Origin: Euglena gracilis
Taxonomy: Eukaryota; Euglenida; Euglenophyceae; Euglenales
Direction: 5' to 3'
Assembly (NCBI GenBank): GCA_039621445.1
Contig: CP154957.1
Coordinates: forward strand, 42,807,857 to 42,871,856
DNA: 64,000 bases
Shown here: piece after piece, positions 10,782-22,700 of the stretch
Layout: every line of letters begins with the position of its first letter
Position numbering within the stretch: the first letter of the stretch is position 1
The notes under the pieces: generated by a model
What the model was told of the DNA's origin: nothing
The model's database searches: none
Seen by the model: the letters and a program-made list of their open reading frames with translations, nothing else
Translations under genes and position numbers: made by a program

Positions 10782-13700
10782 GATAAACGATACAACTAAC
10801 GCCATTGTCGTTGGAACAGATTGACGTTTTGACAGATGAAATTTTTGACAGCATTTGCAAAGTACTTAGACAGCTTTTCATCCAAAAAATGACACAGTTC
10901 GGAATTTGCACCTGAAATTAGGCATTTGCCACTCAAAATTGGCCTGACAACATGGCCCGGCTTTTGTCAAGCTGGCCAACCGTGTGCTCCCCCTTGGATG
11001 GGTGAAGCGCGGTTTGTGACTTGGTTCTGTATTTGGGCCAAGAGTGGGAGGGGGGCATATGGTGGTGCCAAATGTGCTGTGGTCGCCCCTGGGCCCACCA
11101 AAAAACTTGGCCTAGAACGCTGTCCTTGGTGTTTGGGCCAAGACTTTTTGCATCTCAAAATCGACCCAAATATTGTGTTAAAGTGCGGAATAGTTGGAAG
11201 TTGGTCATGAAACCAAAGCTTATAACCTATGGCAAACAATTACCGATGCAACATATGACCTGCCAACAAAAACAATGTGAGAAATGTAGTTGATATACCA
11301 ACACTCATTTTCAGTGAGTGCGTCAAGGCAAGGGGGAAAAGAAACAGTGCAGGGATGTGCAACAACCAAAAATGTGGCATTGCTTGGCACAAACCACCGT
11401 TTCAACCTGCTTGAAGAAGAAACCAAAAATAGTTAAAAAAATTAATCCAACACGGCGCGAAGGGGTCCAAACTGGGTGGGATTCGCCAAACCCCCCAGTT
11501 TCGACTCTGCCGTTTCGCTTGGGTAAGATTTTCGGTCAAAAAATCGGTTTTTTGAAAATATCTCGAAAAAACGTACAGCATTTCCTGAAGTGTCGGTCAG
11601 ACCAAATGTCACCCTGGGGGCCAGCCCTCTATCGCCCTCTGCTGCCCCCTGCTTGCCGTTTTGGCTAACAACATACCTGACCCGTGTTCCGGCGCGCTTT
11701 TGTGGCCCAAAATGGTCATTTTGGGGTGTTTTTTTGGGGCGGTTGCTTTTTTTGTTAAAAAAATGGATTTTTTCAAAGCATCTCAAAAATGAAGCAAAAT
11801 CAAAGAATATGTCCGGAGACCGAAAATGAAGCCCTAAGCCTTGGAATGCCCTATCTAACCACGTCTTACTTCTCCCCAACTCTTCATGTAGCCCGAGTTA
11901 CGGCCATTTTTCGTTCAGTTTTGGCCCATCTCAGGGGGCATTATTTGGCTGTTTTTGGGGTAAAAAAATTGATCTTTTCAAAATAGCTCAGAAATGAAGC
12001 AAAATCAAAGGAAATGTCCAGAGACCGAAATAGAAGCCCTTGGGACACCCCATCTAATGAAACTTTGATTTCCCCGTAACTCCCCGCCCAGCCCGAGATA
12101 TGGCCAATTTACGGCCCAAAACAGCGCGTAAGGCTTGCAACTTCGCCGTTTCAGCCACATATGGGTCAAGGAAGTTGAAAAAAAATCGAAAATTTTTTGG
12201 CCCCATACGATATTTGTTGGCCTCCCGGACCCGGAAAAAACTTCGAGCTGAAAATGAGCGGTTTTTGACCCCCCCCCCCGTGACCCATTATACGCCCTGA
12301 ATACGGGTTATAGGCCATGTTTTTTCTGTAACTATGAATAGAAAGGCCCGGCGCCTGCCCTGTATTTCGTTGGTGCGACATGTTTTCGGGCATTTTTTGT
12401 CGTTTTTTTTCACCCAAAAATCCTATTCACGAAAATATGCCCTGTTTTTTGTGAATATCTATTCACAAAAAACAAGGCATATTTTCTTGAATTGAAAATG
12501 TGCCCTGTTTTTTGTGAATGATGGAGTAATGAAAGAATTATGGAAATGGTGTCCAAATGACCCAAATTATGCCCACATAGTACCGCTGGTCCTGGAAAAC
12601 GAGAAATGGGCGTTAGGCCAAGTTATTGGGGGGCACTTTGGGGGGGGGGACCAGGCGCCGAAGGCCCCCCAAAGGCCCCCACAATCTTGGCCTGACACCA
12701 ATATTCGCTTTAGAGCCTAACGGATACCATGCTCCCTTTACTGTTCCCCCCTTACTGTTTCCATGGAGGGGACGGGAACAGTACAGTGTCATAGCACTTA
12801 TTGTAAAGGAATCTTGGAACACAAGGCAAAAAGGGGAATTTTTTGATCGGTTTTAGGTGCTCTCAATCCCACCAAAATCCAAGCCAATGCCAAAATGGAT
12901 GTTGTGGAGGTGCAATTTTCAAGCATGTAAACCAAAAAAGCTTCGTTTTGGCATTTTAGGTGGCCTTTTGGGTCTAATTTGGTTGGTTGCTTCATGGCCA
13001 ACGGGGACAGTAAGGGGGGGAGCTCGTCCCCCCCCCCCCGTTACTGTTCCCCCCCCTACTGTTCCCATGGACCCAAAAGGGGGCCACAGGACGGGAACAG
13101 TAAGGGGGGGGGGGCACGGTAACCGAGGGTCGGTACTTTATGCACATTGTGTGTGTTGTTCCTCGGTCTGTTCTTGCAAAAATGGCGAAGAAAGCCGCAA
13201 ACACCATGGATCGAATGTTGCCACATCCCCCAAAATTTGCTGAATTTTTGGCCACAATTAAGCAGGAATGGGACAAAAGAAAGAACCTGCTGTTGACCCC
13301 CAGCATGGTAACCTTCTGGCGGAGGTTACCAAAATGAAAGCATCCGGTTCGGAAGGGACAAACCAATCGGCATTGGCACATCTCGTTGAATTTGCGGAGG
13401 TCTGCAATGCCCTTGGCGCTGTCTACGACGAATTGGACGCTTTCCTTTGTGCTTGGGCGGCTTGGGTGCTTGATCTTCCTCTGTTGTTTGATGGGAAAGC
13501 GGTCATCAACCGATGCGAGGACCAAAGCCGGGCACAATGTGTACTAGTCGTGCACCGACTTCGTCACTTCCCCGTGTGTTGTTCCGTCATCCGTTTGCTC
13601 TGATTCTGTTTCAAAGCAATCAGTTTTCTTGTATCAGTTGTTCTTTTTTCATGTTTATGTTTTTGGTTTTCATTTCAGTTAAAATTCCTATTCACGAAAA

Positions 13701-16700
13701 TATGCCCTGTTTTTCGTGAATACCTATTCACAAAAAAACAGGGCATATTTTCATGAATTGAAAATATGCCCTGTTTTCCGTGTTCGCACCCACGAAAAAC
13801 AGGGCAGGCGCCGGGCCTCTATTCACGGTTACAAAGAGCGCAACACACAAAACCTCGTCAAGCTTTCTTTTTGAGCCTGCACTGCCTTCTCAATCGGACT
13901 GTTTCGAAACAATGCCTTTTGAGAGTCATAATCTCCGACGGTACACAGTCAACATATCTTGGGGGGAGCACGCCGTCGGCCAGCCGTCGGCCAGCCGTGT
14001 GAAGGAAAATCTCCCTTCAAGGTCATGTTCATCGTTGGTGGAGGTTTCATTTTTGCCTATTTTTTGCCAATTTTTGTCAATTTTGCCAATTTGGTGTTTT
14101 GACCAATTCTAACCATTTTGGCTTATTTTTTTGGGTCGTTCTTTGGACATCGTGAAATATTTTCATCTAAAAAAGTATTCAAATGACCCAAAATTGCTCA
14201 AATGGTGTCCCATTTTCAACGAATTGGCAAAATTTACCTTTGAAATGAACAATGATGGATGAAAAAAGGCTGAAATTTTGCGTAAAATGGGTTCAAGTGA
14301 CCAAAATTGCCCAAAGCAGGCCCTATTGTACAATTTGAAAGATAATTTAAAATTACTGTCCGAAATTAAGATTTGGTGCCCAACATAAAGCATTTGCACA
14401 CCAACTTAGACATTAGCCGTTGAAATTGAGCAGTTTTCACCCCGAAATGTGCGTTTGCCACCAAAATTGGTCATTTTCCACCCGAAAAGCAGGTTTCTCA
14501 CCCAAAATCAGGCATTTGCCAACCCCAATTTGGACATTGCCCCCCCAAATTAGGCATTTGCTAAACATAGTCACTAAAGATTAAGATTTTGCACACCAAA
14601 ATTTGGCATTCGCCACTCAAAATTAGGAAGTTGCGCCTGAAATCAGGCATTTGCCCCTCAATTGCACCAAATTCGGAGTTTGCCATCCAAACTTGCACAC
14701 CAAATTGATCGTGTTTTATGCAATAGGGCTGTTTGGTGAATTACCCTCTGCCCCCCTCCAAAGTGGTTGCCCCAAAGTGGACCCCAAAACGAGGGTGGGA
14801 AGGTCTATTTTGGGGAGGGGGGTTAAACACTGGCCCTTTGGCGCCTTCAGCGCCGAAAGGAAGTGGTACTTTGAAAGGGGTTGGGCCAAAATTTGCCGAA
14901 AATTTTGGCCACTTTGGGAGGGGGGGACAAAAATTGATTTTTTGACCCAAAACAGGGCCGAAAACGACCAAGGCGGGCCGTAAATCGGCCATATTTCGGG
15001 CCAGGCGGGGGAGTTGCGGGGAAATCAAAATACCATGCCCCCCCCTTACTGTTCCCGTCCTGTGGCCCCCTTTTGGGTCCATGGGAACAGTAAGGGGGGG
15101 GGGACAGTAAGAGGGGGGACGAGCCCCCCCCCCTTACTGTTCCCATGGGCCATGAACCAACCAACCAAGTTAGACCCAAAAGGCCACCTAAAATGCCAAA
15201 ATGAAGCTTTTTTGGGTTACATGCTTGAAAATTGCACCTCCACAACGTCCATTTTGGCATTGGGTTGGATTTTGGTGGGATTGAGAGCACCTAAAACCGA
15301 CCAAAAAATTCCCTTTTTTGCTTTGTGTTCCAAGGATCCTTTGCAAAAAGTGCTATGACACTGTACTGTTCCCGTTCCCCCAATGGGAACAGTAAGGGGG
15401 GGGAACAGTAAGGGGGGGGCATGGTACCCTTAGATAGAGCGATCCAAGGGTTCAATTTAGGTCGTCGAACATTTCCTTTGATTTTGCTTCATTTCCGAGA
15501 TATTTTGAAAACGACGATTTTTTTTAACCCTGAAAACAGCCCAAAATGGCCTCTGAAACGGGCCAGGCGTGTCGGCAGCCACGCTGTTTTGGGCCGTAAA
15601 TCGGCCATATTTCAGGCCAGGCGGGGGAGTTGTGGGGAAATCAAAATACTGTTAGATAGGGCTTCAATTTAGGTCTCCGGAAATTTCCTTTTATTTTGCT
15701 TCATTTCTGGGAAACATCGATTTTTGACCCCGAAAACAGCCCAAAATGGTCCCAGAAATGGGCCAAAATTGGCCGCAAAATGGCCGTAACTCGGGCTACA
15801 CGAAGAGTTGGGGGAAAAGTGAACCATGGTTGGATAGGGCATTCCAAGGGCTTTATTATTGCTCTCCAGGCATTTGCTTTGCTTTTGCTTCATTGCCCAG
15901 ATATTTTGGGAAAACCGATTTTTTAACTTCAAAAAACGCCCCAAAAAACGTCCCAAAATGGCCCTTTTGCGCCGCAAAAGCGCGCCAGAACACAGGCCAG
16001 GCGTGTCGATGGTCAAAACGGCGAATGGGGGGTGAAAGAGGGCCTCCGGGGGTTCATTTTGTCAGACAGACATTTCCGGAAATAATGTACGTTTTCTCGA
16101 GATATTTTCGAAAGCTGATTTTTTGACCGGTGTTTGGACCCCGGCGAAATGGCAGAGTCGGAAGAGGGGGGCGGGCGGGCCAATCCTACCCAGTTTGGAC
16201 CCCTTCGTGCGTGAATAACTCGGGCCTGACGGGGAGTTAGGTCAAACGGAGGTGATTCGGAAACTATTTGTCCAGTCGCTGGCGACTGAATAAATAATTC
16301 CGGGAACTGGGCCGGGATCATGGTGATAATCCGCCGGTTCCCGAGGTGGCCCGAGGGGGCGGGGGAGGGGGGGAGGAGGGGGGACCCCCATAAAGAGATA
16401 ATAGCTCAGCGACTCCCCCCTTGGATTTTGGCTCCTGAGTGGTAAGTTAAGTTGGGGGGGCATGGCACAAAAATGGTCATTTTGGGCCATTTTTGGGCCT
16501 CAAAAAAGTCGCAATTTTCGCGAATTTTTTCTTTGGGAAAGCTGGGCATAGTGGGGGGGGGTCGAGGGGGTGGCGCCTCCTCTGCCTCCCGGCGAGGGAG
16601 GCAGGGAGCCTCCCTCGCTGGCTCCCTGCGGCCGGCGAGGGAGCGGCCGCACGAGCGGCCTCACGAGGGCCATGCGGCCCGAGCGGGGGCCATGCGGCCC

Positions 16701-19700
16701 GAGAGGTAGCCCTCTCGGGCTACCTCTCGGTAGCCCGAGAGGTACCCAGCGAACCCAAAGAGCCGCCCAACTAGGGTTAAAAACATGGGAGGACCCGAGC
16801 GAGGCGCCGAAGCGAGCGTCCCCCCATGTGTATTAACCCTGTTGGGCGGCTCTTTGGGGCAGCTGGTACCTTGTAGGTGCCAATTTATCACGTTTCTGAA
16901 CAACCGGCTCCAGCCTGCAAAATTATTTCAGGCTTCAAAAAGAGGTACTTGTTTGACCAGCCTGCAAAATTATTTCAGGCTTCAAAAAGAGGTATTTGTT
17001 TGACTGCGACTGAAATTTTTCCAAGTTGGTTAATGAAGGAGCAGGGTTGGGGTTTGGGGTTAGGGTTACGGTCAGCGTCAGGGTTAGGGTTAGGGTTTGG
17101 GTTAGGTTAGGGCCTTGCACACACCAGGGGATTTTGTCATTGGCCACGGATCTCACCTGATCTCACCTGATTTTGGCTGTTTTTCATTTTTTTTTTGAAT
17201 TTGGGACGTTTTTTTGACAGTTTTAAGGTCATTCCAATGTGTTTCCCTTCATTCATTTTCAAATCCACTCCACTTCAAGTTTTGAGGGCCATTAGTCGGG
17301 CGGGCCGAGGTCGGCCCGACCTCCAATGGTCGATAAGCCATAGCCCAATGGCCCAACCATGGTCATCCGACCTCCCCGATTCACCCCAATCAAAAAACCA
17401 TAAAAAAAAAAAAAAAAAGTCCACTTTTGCAAAAAAACCGTTTTGTGCTGAAAAAAAAAAAAAGGGGAGGCCAAGGGACCAGGGGCAAAGGGGGGGGGGG
17501 GGGCACCCATCCCCCCCGGGGGAGGGGGGGGGGGTCCCGGGGGACCCACCCCACTTTTGCCCGAAGGAGAGGCGTCATGTCTTCAGAAACGTTGTATTTC
17601 GACCAAGCAGCTACCCCAAAAGCCGCCCAAACAGGGTTATACACATGGGGGGAGGGGCTCGCTCTTCGGGTCCTCCTCCATTTTTTAACCCTAGTGCGGC
17701 TTTGTAGACCCAACGCGTGAGCCTTGTAAATATTTGCAAAACCCTCCCTAAATCCAACTGTTTTACCCTAACGCTCGCTTCGGCGCATCGCTCGGCCCTC
17801 CCATGTTTTTAACCCTAGTTCCTCTTTTTGGTACCTTGTAGAACCAATCAACAGCGTTGAGCGGGAAATGTTCTACTATTTGCAAGAATCGTAACCCTAA
17901 CCCTATTCCTTAAAATAAAGTCAGAAATTTTTGGTCACGGGTAAAGGCCATCAGGAATATGCTAAAATAGCTTAACCCTATCCCACCCTATCTCTAAACC
18001 CTAACCCTATCCCTAACCCTAACCCCGTCTTTAACCCTAACCCTAACCGTAACCCTAACCTTAACCCTAACCGTATCTCTAACCCTAACCCTAAGCATAA
18101 CCCTAACCCTATCTCTAACCCTAACCCAAACCCTAACCCTATCCATAACACTACCCCAAACCCTAATTGTATCCCTAACCCTAACCCTATCTCTAACCCT
18201 AACCCTAACCTTAACCCTAACCTTAACCCTAACCGTACCTCTAACCCTAACCCTAAGCATAACCCTAACCCTATCTCTAACCTTAACTCTAACCCTAACC
18301 CTAACCCTAACACTACCCCAAACCCTAAATGTATCCCTAACCCTAACCCTATCTCTAACCCTAACCCAAACCCTAATCGTATCCCTAACCCTAAACCTAA
18401 CCATAACCCTGTCCCTGACCCTAACCCTATCTCTAACCCTAAGCCTATCATAACCCCATCTCTAACCCTAACCCTAATCGTAACCCTAACCGTATCTCTA
18501 ACCCTAACCCTAAGCACAACCCTAACCCTATCCATAATACTAACCCAAACCCTAATTGTATCCCTAACCCTAACCCTATCTCTAACCCTAACCCTATCCC
18601 TAACTCTATCCCTAACCCTAACCCTAACCCTAACCCTAATCCTTACCCTGTCTCTAACCCTAACCCTAACACTAACCCTAACCATACCCGTAACCGTATC
18701 TCTAACCCTTACCCTAACTGTATCCATGACCCTAACCCCATCCCTGACCCTAATCCTATCTCTGACCCCAACTCTAACCGTATCACTAACCCTAACCCTG
18801 ACCGTATCCCTAACCCTGACTCTAACCCTAACCCTAACCGTAACCTTGACCGGATCCCTAATTGTAACCCTAACCCTAACCGTAACCCTAACCGTAACCC
18901 TAACCCGAACCAGGCAATTGCTTAAGCACTGTCCCACCCCCCCCCGGGGGGGGTGGGTGACTGGTTTTTTCAGAGTGACTGACTGGTTTTGGGCCCGGAC
19001 CCCCTCCCCCCCGGGGGGGGGTCGGCCAGGAGTGGGCAAAAGTGGCTTGAGTGACCCCGGCGCCGAAGGCGCCGGAAAAATTTTTTGGGCCTAAAATGGC
19101 CTAAAGTGACTTGAAAGTGGCCGTTTTTCTGAGTGGCCGACCCCCCCCGGGGGGGGGGGTAGTGACTGGCTGGTTTTTTGAAAATGAGTGACTGACTGGT
19201 TTTTAAAAAAGTGGAGTGACCCCCCCTCCCCCCCCCCGGGGGTCGGTAAGCAATTGTATGACCCGAACCTTAACCCTAAACCTAACCGTATCCCTAACCC
19301 TAACCCTAACCCTAACCCTAACTGTATCCCTAACCCTAACCGTAATTGTATCCCCATCCCTGACCAATTCTTTATGCCTTAACCGCGAAGCTTTAATATA
19401 TCAATCACCATATTCCTGAACGTTGATTGACCCTGAGACCAACCCAAGCATAATGAAAATCCTTCGCTCATCCAAATGATTTGCATTATGGATGTGGCCT
19501 CGGCCTCTACACAGCACGGTTCTCAAATAAATGGGACGTTTTTTGACAGTTTTGAGGTCATTCCAATGTGTTTGCATGCATTTTCAGCCAAAGTAAGATA
19601 ATCGGATTTTGAGGGGGGGTTTAAATTTCAAAAAAGAGGGGGGCAATGCGGTTGATTGGAGGTCAGGCCGACCATGGTCGGCCTGACCTCCAGGATCGTC

Positions 19701-22700
19701 ATAGCCAATCATCCGCCCGGGGCCCAACAAATGGCCCAAAGCTGCAAAATGGCCTGTCTTGACTTTTTGCCTCAAAATTTTGGCTGAAAACATGCAACCA
19801 AGCACCAAGCTGGAGTTGGGCTTTTTTTTTTGTCTCTTTTCAGGCACCATCCAGCTCCAGCCTAACAGCTGGTAGGGCCCTCCCCCGGACCCCCACCACC
19901 TGGGGGGCGGTCCAGCCAGCACCGTTTTCAAGCCAGCTGGCTAGCCTGTCCTCTGGGGGTCCTTAAGAAATTCCCTGGTCCAGGTTTCAACTCGGCCAAA
20001 TTTTTCTGGTTCAATGACGTGGACTGGAGGGGGAGTCGACCTACTGGTTGGCCAACTACCCGATTGGTCGGCCAACTAGCCCCAGTCGGAAACAAGTCGC
20101 TGAGACGGGATGGAAAGGGCAGTGGGCAGTTGGCCGACTGGCGGCGAAATACCCACTCTAATGTGTTAACGGGTCAAGTTCGACAATTTGCAAGCCTCCC
20201 ATGAACAAAAGCCTGAGCAGACTGGTCGGTCCGGCTGCCCAAATAACACAGAAATGGTCCGGTTGTGGTCAAATGGAGGCCCTCCACAGGGGGGGGGGAA
20301 ATGCGTTTCGCATTTTTTCGCATTTTTGCGCATTTTTTGCGCATTTTTTCAAATTTTCCAAAAATGCGCATTTTTGCGCAATTTTTTTTCGCATTTTTTG
20401 CGCATTTTTTCGTTTTTTTCAGCACATTTTTTTGCTTTTTGGCACATTTTTTCGTGATGTTCCAAAATTTTCGCATTTTTTGACCATTTTTGCAATTTTT
20501 TGCAAAAATTTGAAAATTTTGACTTTTTTTTGAAACATACATTTTCCTCATTATTCTACATAATTTCTTCAAATTTGGTGCCATTTTTGCATGTTTTTGG
20601 GTAATTTTTGCATTTTCGTGATTTTTGCGCATTTTTTCTCGGATTTTGCACATTTTTGCGCATTTTTTCCAAAAATGCGCATTTTTTGCGCATTTTTTTG
20701 CGCATTTTTGCGCATTTTTGCGCATTTTTGCGCATTTTTTCCGAGGCCGGGCGAGCCCATTTCCCCCCCCCCCTGCCCTCCACCAATATGAGCACCCACA
20801 GATGAAAATGCAGGGTCGGTGGGCGGGGGTCGAAGGGGTCGTTGGGACTCTGAAGGGGTAAAGTCCTACAGATAGACAAGGATTGCATGAAAATCTTTTA
20901 CAAATGCAAGTGTTTTGCATTTTGAGGGGCAGAAAACTCCCCCTCTGCCCACACCCGAGCCGGCCAACTACCTACTACCCCCCCCCCAACCCCGTTTCGC
21001 CGACTTAGCTACCGACTTGAGCTAGTCAGCTGACCAAGTGGGTAGTCGGCCGACTACTCACTACCGCCCTCCCAAGTCTGCTGTCTGGACTGAACGGCCA
21101 ATTTCCCCACAACGTATGCACTGCGAGGAATAAGTGCCAAAGAACCATGATGGAAGAAAATGCCGCCTAAGGAAATAGTGATGATAATAGTAATGATAAA
21201 TGGTGTTCAGAACAGTCCACCAAAAAGCCATTTGAAAGACAGGGGAGAGATTCAAATTTATGTCAGGTGAACCAGGAAGAAAATCAAGTTTGTGCATCTC
21301 AAAAATTCCAATCCACCCAAACCATATTTTTTCCCCTTTCGACTCTGGGGCGTGTCGGGGGTCCCCAAAATGAACGAGAACGTATCCTCACAAACCACCC
21401 TGGGTGCAGCTGAGGAAGCGATGCAGCGGTGGGGAAAAAATTTCCAGTTCCAGCCTCGGCCTGTAGGGGGGTCCGCAGTCAGTTTTCGAACCATAAGCAC
21501 ATCTTATGTGGCTCCACAACCAACACCACACTGCAGCTGACAAATGATTTCTGCGCTTTGGTTTCCTCAGGGGGGTTTGACCCACCCTCTTCCCCCAGGG
21601 GGGGGAGGTGGCTTGTGCCAACCCCCCTCACCCCTCCCCCTCCATTTACTGCTGGAAGTAACCAATAAATGGGGGGCAAGCACCTATAGTCAAAATGGCC
21701 GAAAATGGCCGAAAATGGCCGAAAATGGCCGAAAATGGCCGAAAATGAAATTTTGGGCTCTATAGGTGGGGGTCCCGAAAATGGCCGAAAATGGCCGAAA
21801 ATGGCCGAAAATGGCCGAAAATGGCCGAAAATGAGAAAAAAACCATTGCAAAAATTTTTGAGTTTTTTTTTGCCCAACAGCTTTGCCCAATGCCTGAGGG
21901 GCAATTTCCAGTGCGACTGATTCTTGTCTCTGTGCAGCCTCTGTTCTCCTGCCATCATGCCTGGCACTGCAACACATGCTGCTCAAAGAACCACCTCCGA
22001 AAAGGTTATTTGGGCTTTGATGGCATTTCAGAAAATTTTGGTGACAAGGGCGATGCTGGCATTTTTTTTGTATTTTTTTGAAGAATAAAACCCATTTTTG
22101 GGATAATTTCTCCACAAATCTCCAGTATTACGCCCATTTTGGCCATTTTTGGATCAATTTTTGCTGATTTTGGGGTATTTTGCACTGATTTGGCAAATAT
22201 TGTACTAATTTGGGTCAATATGAGCCCATTTTATGACATTTCCGGCCATTTTGCGCCATTTTTCAACATTATGTGCTGATCATATGTTTGCTTGCTTTTG
22301 CTCTGAGCTCAAGCCGAGCGCACTTTCTTCCAACTTCGCCACATCCAGACGGATGATCATCTCATCATGACAGATGAAATTTAACATCAAGGCTTCTTTG
22401 AAGTGATGGATTTGTGCCATTTAGATTTTTCACGATATTGCAACCAATTTTTTTGACCTCTTTAATCTCTGAGCACCCATTCCAAACGGACCTCTTTGGA
22501 TGTGTTGGCTTGATTTGTTGCTCACAACTACTTCACGTTGCATGAATGATCAAATGCATTGTTGGTATGAAAGGATTTTAAGGTAATTTTACCCCCCACC
22601 TACAGGAAAAAATGGCCGAAAATGGCCGAAAATGGCCGAAAATGGCCGAAAATGGCCGAAAATGGCCGAAAATGGCCGAAAATGGCCGAAAATGGCAAAA

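Noticed and set aside
17978-19039. Long Arg/Val- and Leu/Gly-rich open frames
   Set aside because: They are translations of degenerate CCCTAA hexamers, open only because the repeat lacks stops in those frames.
20174-20920. 248-codon Lys/Asn-rich frame
   Set aside because: It is the complement of the GCGCATTTTT array.
21479-22115. [10 protein letters not shown] repeat protein
   Set aside because: Translation of the ATGGCCGAAA decamer array, with no conserved flanks.
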